The position numbers and the translations under genes are program-made. Of a stretch of DNA of 64,000 nt, positions 60,263-64,000 are shown one piece after another. The notes beneath the pieces are model-generated. The model worked only from the letters and a program-made list of their open reading frames with translations. It had not been told where the DNA came from and ran no database searches. This stretch comes from Hirschia baltica ATCC 49814. GTDB taxonomy: Bacteria; Pseudomonadota; Alphaproteobacteria; Caulobacterales; Hyphomonadaceae. The stretch lies in NCBI RefSeq assembly GCF_000023785.1, contig NC_012982.1, positions 310,001 through 374,000 of the forward strand, given 5' to 3'. The stretch's first letter is position 1. The number at the start of each line of letters is the position of its first letter.

Positions 60263-60796
60263 CTAGCCGGCCATGCGAGTGGCTTGTCCATACGTGTTAG
60301 TGCGCTTGCGCTTTGATGGTTGGAAAGCAAGCTTTGCATGTTCTGAGCAATAGGGTGAATCGCCATCTGAAGAGTGTCCACAGAAACCAAAATCTGGATC
60401 TGCTGGGTCCCCGATTGGCCATTTGCACATTGAGTCAGATACAGTCATCACAGTGACCATGTCGCCATTTCCAAGGCGTTTTGGTTTCACATAAGCTGCT
60501 GGTGCCATGCGCGATGGTAGAGCAGGTAGAGACTCTTTTGGAGTTCTGTTTGGTGAGCTTGCCGGTTTTGCTGTTGCTGCAATCGGTTGCGTTACTTGCG
60601 GCTTTGGACGCGCCAAACGTGGTGGACGCTTAACTGGGCGTGAAGGTGTTGCTCGTCCTGAAAGTCCTAGTCTGTGTACTTTTCCAATAACAGCATTGCG
60701 CGTTACGCCGCCCAATTGTTTCGCTATTTGACTTGCACTGTGACCTTCGGCCCAAAGCTTTTTTAGCTCAGTTACACGTTCTTCTGTCCACGCCAT
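60263..60796 (-). CDS. gcrA: Cell-cycle regulator GcrA
   Basis: 177 residues from the ATG at 60796 (GGAG nine bases upstream; an upstream in-frame ATG adds five residues). N-terminal DNA-binding part WTEERVTELKKLWAEGHSASQIAKQLGGVTRNAVIGKVHRLGLSGR (~residues 2-47) and the C-terminal sigma70-interacting part with SDSMCKWPIGDPADPDFGFCGHSSD are intact, joined by a Pro/Ala-rich linker. In Caulobacter, GcrA with CcrM methylation at GANTC stimulates many cell-cycle promoters. GANTC sites occur in its own upstream region (60831-60835 and 60935-60939). Confidence 0.95.
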   Translation of the reverse strand: MAWTEERVTELKKLWAEGHSASQIAKQLGGVTRNAVIGKVHRLGLSGRATPSRPVKRPPRLARPKPQVTQPIAATAKPASSPNRTPKESLPALPSRMAPAAYVKPKRLGNGDMVTVMTVSDSMCKWPIGDPADPDFGFCGHSSDGDSPYCSEHAKLAFQPSKRKRTNTYGQATRMAG

Positions 60797-61054
60797 TAGT
60801 CTTTTCTCCATCAGCCCTAGCGAAATAGGTGAATCAATATATTGTTTTCACTCGCCTAAGTCGCGCCCTAGTTTCCAAGATATTGTAGTTAACAAATCAT
60901 TACACACAACATCTCGTGAGGGTTATTCACAGCTGATTCTAGATATAGGTGGGGATAAATCGAATGTTCATGGTTTGATCCATATTTTTTTTGTTTTTGG
61001 CCTTTCAAATTCGGCATCAGTTTCTAAATGGATAGTAATTGGAGGCTGTTTGTC

Positions 61055-61915
61055 ATGGTAGATAACGTAGCTGTTGTTGAGAATAAGAGTGCAGAGTTTC
61101 AGAATTTGGCGGAAACGGGCGTCATTGCGCGCCCTCGTCAGTTCGGTGCTTTTAACTGGATCGGTCTAAAAACCCTTTATAAAAGAGAAGTCAGTCGATT
61201 TTTAAAAGTCGGTATGCAGACGCTTTTGGCCCCTGTGGTGTCGGCGCTTTTGTTTATGGCTATTTTCAAACTAGCTTTTCCAGATCGCGGTGATGTTGGT
61301 GGTGTTCCTTTTGGAGACTTTATCGCGCCGGGTATTATCATGATGGCGATCATGAATAATGCATTTCAGAATACATCCTCTTCAATTACGATTGCGAAAG
61401 TTCAAGGAAATACCACTGATTTCCTTATGGCACCGCTTTCTTCTTTAGAATTAGCACTTGGATTTTTAGCCGGCGGTGCCTCTCGTGGGCTATTGGTTGG
61501 CGGTGTGACTTTGGTGTGTATTGGTCTGCTTGGTGTTGCCGATATCTCTCTGCATTCCATTCCCGCTTTTCTATTTTATTCCGTGACCGCATCATTTATG
61601 ATGGCTGCAATTGGCTTGCTGGGCGGAATCTGGGCAGAAAAATTTGACCATCTTGCAGCGGTTACCAACTTTGTTATCTTACCGCTCACTATGCTTTCGG
61701 GTACATTTTACCCTATTACGGTGTTTTCAGAGCCATTTGAAACCATGTCGCATTTTAACCCGTTTTTCCATTTGATTGACGGCTTTCGCTATGCCTTCAC
61801 AGGCTCATCAGATGGCTCTCTTATGGTTGGGATAGTGGCTTCTTTAGTGCTTGCAGTGGTGCTTTGTGGTGTGTGTTGGGCTGTCTTGCGATCTGGCTAT
61901 AAGATGAAAGCCTAA
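61055..61915 (+). CDS. ABC-2 type transporter permease
   Basis: 286 residues from the ATG at 61055 (GGAGG nine bases upstream). Six membrane helices in the ABC-2 permease pattern: PVVSALLFMAIFKLAF, then the coupling-type stretch with GDFIAPGIIMMAIMNNAFQNTSSSI, two central helices and ILPLTMLSGTFYPITVFSEPF and FNPFFHLIDGFRYAF near the C-terminus, as in NodJ/DrrB-like export systems. The cognate ATPase is not in this window downstream or adjacent. argD follows after a terminator. Substrate unknown. Confidence 0.87.
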   Translation: MVDNVAVVENKSAEFQNLAETGVIARPRQFGAFNWIGLKTLYKREVSRFLKVGMQTLLAPVVSALLFMAIFKLAFPDRGDVGGVPFGDFIAPGIIMMAIMNNAFQNTSSSITIAKVQGNTTDFLMAPLSSLELALGFLAGGASRGLLVGGVTLVCIGLLGVADISLHSIPAFLFYSVTASFMMAAIGLLGGIWAEKFDHLAAVTNFVILPLTMLSGTFYPITVFSEPFETMSHFNPFFHLIDGFRYAFTGSSDGSLMVGIVASLVLAVVLCGVCWAVLRSGYKMKA

Positions 61916-61947
61916 GCGCCCCTTTTATTTCAGACATTGACATATTG

Positions 61948-61988
61948 CCTACGGATGCTCATAGACCATGAGCTTCCGTAGGTTTTTT
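61948..61988 (+). terminator. Intrinsic terminator after the ABC permease
   Basis: CCTACGGA/TCCGTAGG and GCTCAT/ATGAGC form a 14-bp stem with one T-T mismatch and a 5-base loop, followed by six T. Confidence 0.88.
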
Positions 61989-62014
61989 CCCTCCAAACGC
62001 AAGAGGACACCCCA

Positions 62015-63214
62015 ATGCGTGAAGCTATGATGCCCGTATATGCTCCCCCTGAAGTCGTTTTCGAACGCGGCGAAGGCTTGCGACTATACTCATCAGAGGG
62101 ACGAGAATATCTAGATTTTATTGCAGGTATCTCGGTTAATTGTCTGGGCCATGCGCATCCAAAACTTGTAAAGACCCTTCAGGAACAATCTGAAAAACTA
62201 TGGCATATTTCAAATATGTTCCGCGTACCCGAAGGGGAACGTTTAGCTGAGCGCTATACTGCTGATACGTTTGCTGATCGTGTGTTTTTTACAAACTCAG
62301 GAACAGAAGCTATTGAATGTGCGATTAAGACAGCGCGCAAATATCAATATGTGAGCGGCAAAGAAGACAAATACCGTATTATCTCGTTTGAGGGCTCTTT
62401 CCACGGACGCACACTTGGTGCTGTGAATGCGGGTGCTAACCCAAATTATCGTGAAGGTTTTGGTCCAGCCATGGAAGGCTTTACGCATCTGCCATTTGAT
62501 GATGTTGATGCTTTCAATGAAGCTATGGGCGATGATGTCGCTGCTGTTCTTATCGAGCCTGTGCAAGGCGAGGGCGGTTGCCGCGAAGTGCCAGAGGCAT
62601 TCTTGAAACTCCTTCGTGAAAAGTGCGATGAGTTTGGCGCATTGCTTATCTATGATGAAGTTCAGTGCGGTGCTGGCCGTACCGGTAAATTGTTTGCTTA
62701 TGAATGGTTTACGGATGTTGAGCCCGACATCGTAACTGTTGCCAAAGGTGTCGGTGGTGGTTTTCCTTTGGGAGCTTGTCTAACAACAGAAGAAGCTGCC
62801 AAAGGCATGCAGCCGGGGTCACATGGTTCAACATATGGCGGAAACCCAATGGCAATGGCCGTTGGTAATGCTGTCTGGGATGAGCTGACAAGTGATGGGT
62901 TTCTAGAAAACGTTCAGCGTGTTTCTGGTGTGTTGACGCAATCCTTGTCTAGCCTAATTGATCGCTATCCTGATCTTGTCGATGGCCTACGAGGTAAAGG
63001 TCTGTTGCGCGGTATTGCGCTTAAAATTGATCCAATGGCTATTCGCAAAAAGGCATTGGAAAAAGGACTGATTATCGGAACCGCAGGCGGCAATGTTGTG
63101 CGTCTTGCGCCGCCATTGATCGCAACAGATGAAGACGTGTTGAAGGCCGTTAGCCTGATTGATGAATGTTTGGCTGAAGTGCAGGCTGACACACAAGGGG
63201 AGAGTTCGTCATGA
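62015..63214 (+). CDS. argD: Acetylornithine aminotransferase
   Basis: 399 residues, class III PLP aminotransferase. Seen: [18 protein letters not shown] (~residues 34-51), the PLP phosphate-binding [53 protein letters not shown] and the PLP lysine in [14 protein letters not shown] (~residue 245). Converts N-acetylglutamate semialdehyde to N-acetylornithine, and may also act as succinyl-diaminopimelate aminotransferase. Its stop overlaps the argF start (ATGA), so the arginine genes are coupled. Confidence 0.94.
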   Translation: MREAMMPVYAPPEVVFERGEGLRLYSSEGREYLDFIAGISVNCLGHAHPKLVKTLQEQSEKLWHISNMFRVPEGERLAERYTADTFADRVFFTNSGTEAIECAIKTARKYQYVSGKEDKYRIISFEGSFHGRTLGAVNAGANPNYREGFGPAMEGFTHLPFDDVDAFNEAMGDDVAAVLIEPVQGEGGCREVPEAFLKLLREKCDEFGALLIYDEVQCGAGRTGKLFAYEWFTDVEPDIVTVAKGVGGGFPLGACLTTEEAAKGMQPGSHGSTYGGNPMAMAVGNAVWDELTSDGFLENVQRVSGVLTQSLSSLIDRYPDLVDGLRGKGLLRGIALKIDPMAIRKKALEKGLIIGTAGGNVVRLAPPLIATDEDVLKAVSLIDECLAEVQADTQGESSS

Positions 63215-64000
63215 GCGTTCGCCACTTTCTAGATATATTCCCGCTTCCCGCTTCTGAGCTTCGTGCTATTTTGGACAATGCCAAATCACGTAAAAATGCG
63301 CGCGCTGGTATGCCTAAAGGCAGTGTAGATCCTGATGCTGTGTTGGCTGGCTACACATTAGCTATGATCTTTGAAAAAAGCTCGACACGTACGCGTCTTT
63401 CTTTTGATATGGGCATACGTCAGCTTGGCGGGACATCTATTGTACTTAACGCAGCAGACATGCAGCTTGGGCGTGGGGAAACAATTGAAGATACGTCACG
63501 CGTGTTATCGCGTATGATCGATGCGGTGATGATCCGTGCAAACAGTCATGCAGATGTTGAAGCATTTGCTGCTGTTTCTGATGTGCCTGTCATTAATGGG
63601 CTGACGAACACATCTCACCCTTGCCAGATCATGGCTGACCTTCAGACACTTGAAGAGCATGGCCTTGATCTTAAAGGCGCTCGTATTGCTTGGGTTGGCG
63701 ATGGCAATAATGTTGCGGCGAGTTTTGCGCATGCTGCGCCGAAATTTGGCTTCTCTCTCGCACTTGGTACGCCTCAAGGGTATGAGCTTCCAGAAATAGA
63801 TATTGAGCGTGGGCGTCAAGAACAAGGCCGCATTGATATTTACAATGACCCTGCCGAAGCTGTTGCAGGCGCTGATGTTGTTGTCGCTGATACATTTGTA
63901 TCTATGGGCGACACGGATGCTGATAAGCGCCTGAAGGATTTAATGCCTTTTCAAGTCACGCAAGACTTGATGGATAAAGCCAATGGCGGCGCGAAATTCC
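63211..64000 (+). CDS. argF: Ornithine carbamoyltransferase, 3' end missing
   Basis: 263 codons are present before the window ends; the full protein is usually ~305. Starts at the ATG overlapping the argD stop. Carbamoyl phosphate motif [12 protein letters not shown] (~residues 53-64), [10 protein letters not shown] (~residues 132-141) and the WVGDGNNVA loop (~residues 155-163) are visible. It forms citrulline from ornithine and carbamoyl phosphate. The C-terminal HCLP-type motif lies beyond the window. Confidence 0.95.
   Translation, partial: MSVRHFLDIFPLPASELRAILDNAKSRKNARAGMPKGSVDPDAVLAGYTLAMIFEKSSTRTRLSFDMGIRQLGGTSIVLNAADMQLGRGETIEDTSRVLSRMIDAVMIRANSHADVEAFAAVSDVPVINGLTNTSHPCQIMADLQTLEEHGLDLKGARIAWVGDGNNVAASFAHAAPKFGFSLALGTPQGYELPEIDIERGRQEQGRIDIYNDPAEAVAGADVVVADTFVSMGDTDADKRLKDLMPFQVTQDLMDKANGGAKF

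Overview
The window looks like ordinary chromosome of an alphaproteobacterium of the Caulobacterales/Maricaulales type (Hyphomonadaceae-like, perhaps close to Hirschia; this is inferred from gene content, not from a search). The pointers are a GcrA cell-cycle regulator, crotonyl-CoA carboxylase/reductase plus ethylmalonyl-CoA mutase (ethylmalonyl-CoA pathway), class I lysyl-tRNA synthetase, SdhCDAB, UbiK-YbjN-ProC order, a MarR/response-regulator/kinase set of the PetPR type beside ilvE, many TonB-dependent receptors and RND efflux, and moderate GC. No rRNA, CRISPR array, transposase, integrase or prophage block was seen.

Layout. 1-1.1 kb: tail of a GGDEF-EAL protein and tRNA-Arg(CCU). 1.3-5.6 kb: iron operon (TonB siderophore receptor, small membrane protein, PepSY membrane protein) under Fur-like boxes. 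5.8-8.7 kb: Mpo1-like protein and an unusual TonB-receptor-like protein. 8.7-14.6 kb: Rieske oxygenase, Ccr, a secreted protein, a SemiSWEET and Ecm; ccr and ecm share a TGCTGCAnnGCA element. 14.6-20.2 kb: EamA exporter, HNH protein, MerR/DUF2938 divergent pair, Coq7, DsbB, ExoD, tRNA-Leu(CAA). 20.2-26.7 kb: class I amidotransferase, sdhCDA, a Suppressor-of-fused protein inserted before sdhB, DUF937 protein. 26.7-31.4 kb: MidA-like methyltransferase/lgt, UbiK, YbjN, ProC, TetR-like protein. 31.4-34.9 kb: EnvZ-like kinase, OmpR-type regulator, MarR, IlvE. 35-37.9 kb: hairpin-rich leader and 26-residue membrane peptide, Ca/Na antiporter, pteridine-reductase-like SDR, FolB, SixA. 38.2-43.9 kb: glutamate-synthase-like protein, Bfr/Bfd iron storage pair, CFI-box protein, LysK, XRE protein. 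44-48.3 kb: LexA-like S24 repressor, a riboswitch-like leader with a 66-residue protein, an orphan Cas2-like protein, a structured RNA candidate, three lipoproteins and a TauE/SafE exporter. 48.3-56.7 kb: M13 peptidase and a tripartite RND efflux operon. 57-60.1 kb: phoR, phoU, phoB with a PHO box and no pst genes between. 60.3-64 kb: gcrA, ABC-2 permease, argD and argF (cut by the window end).

How it works together. Iron handling recurs: receptor operon, Bfd/Bfr, and the Fe-S subunit SdhB, with Fur-like palindromes in front of the first two and a weaker one before the third. Carbon metabolism is represented by the ethylmalonyl-CoA pathway and succinate dehydrogenase, and ubiquinone formation by Coq7 and UbiK.

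The most interesting unexplained material is non-coding: three intergenic segments (34966-35126, 44702-44831, 45640-45806) with several strong helices each, two of them directly in front of very small genes and one ending in its own terminator on the strand opposite the flanking genes. These were found by eye from base pairing; no folding or homology program was run.
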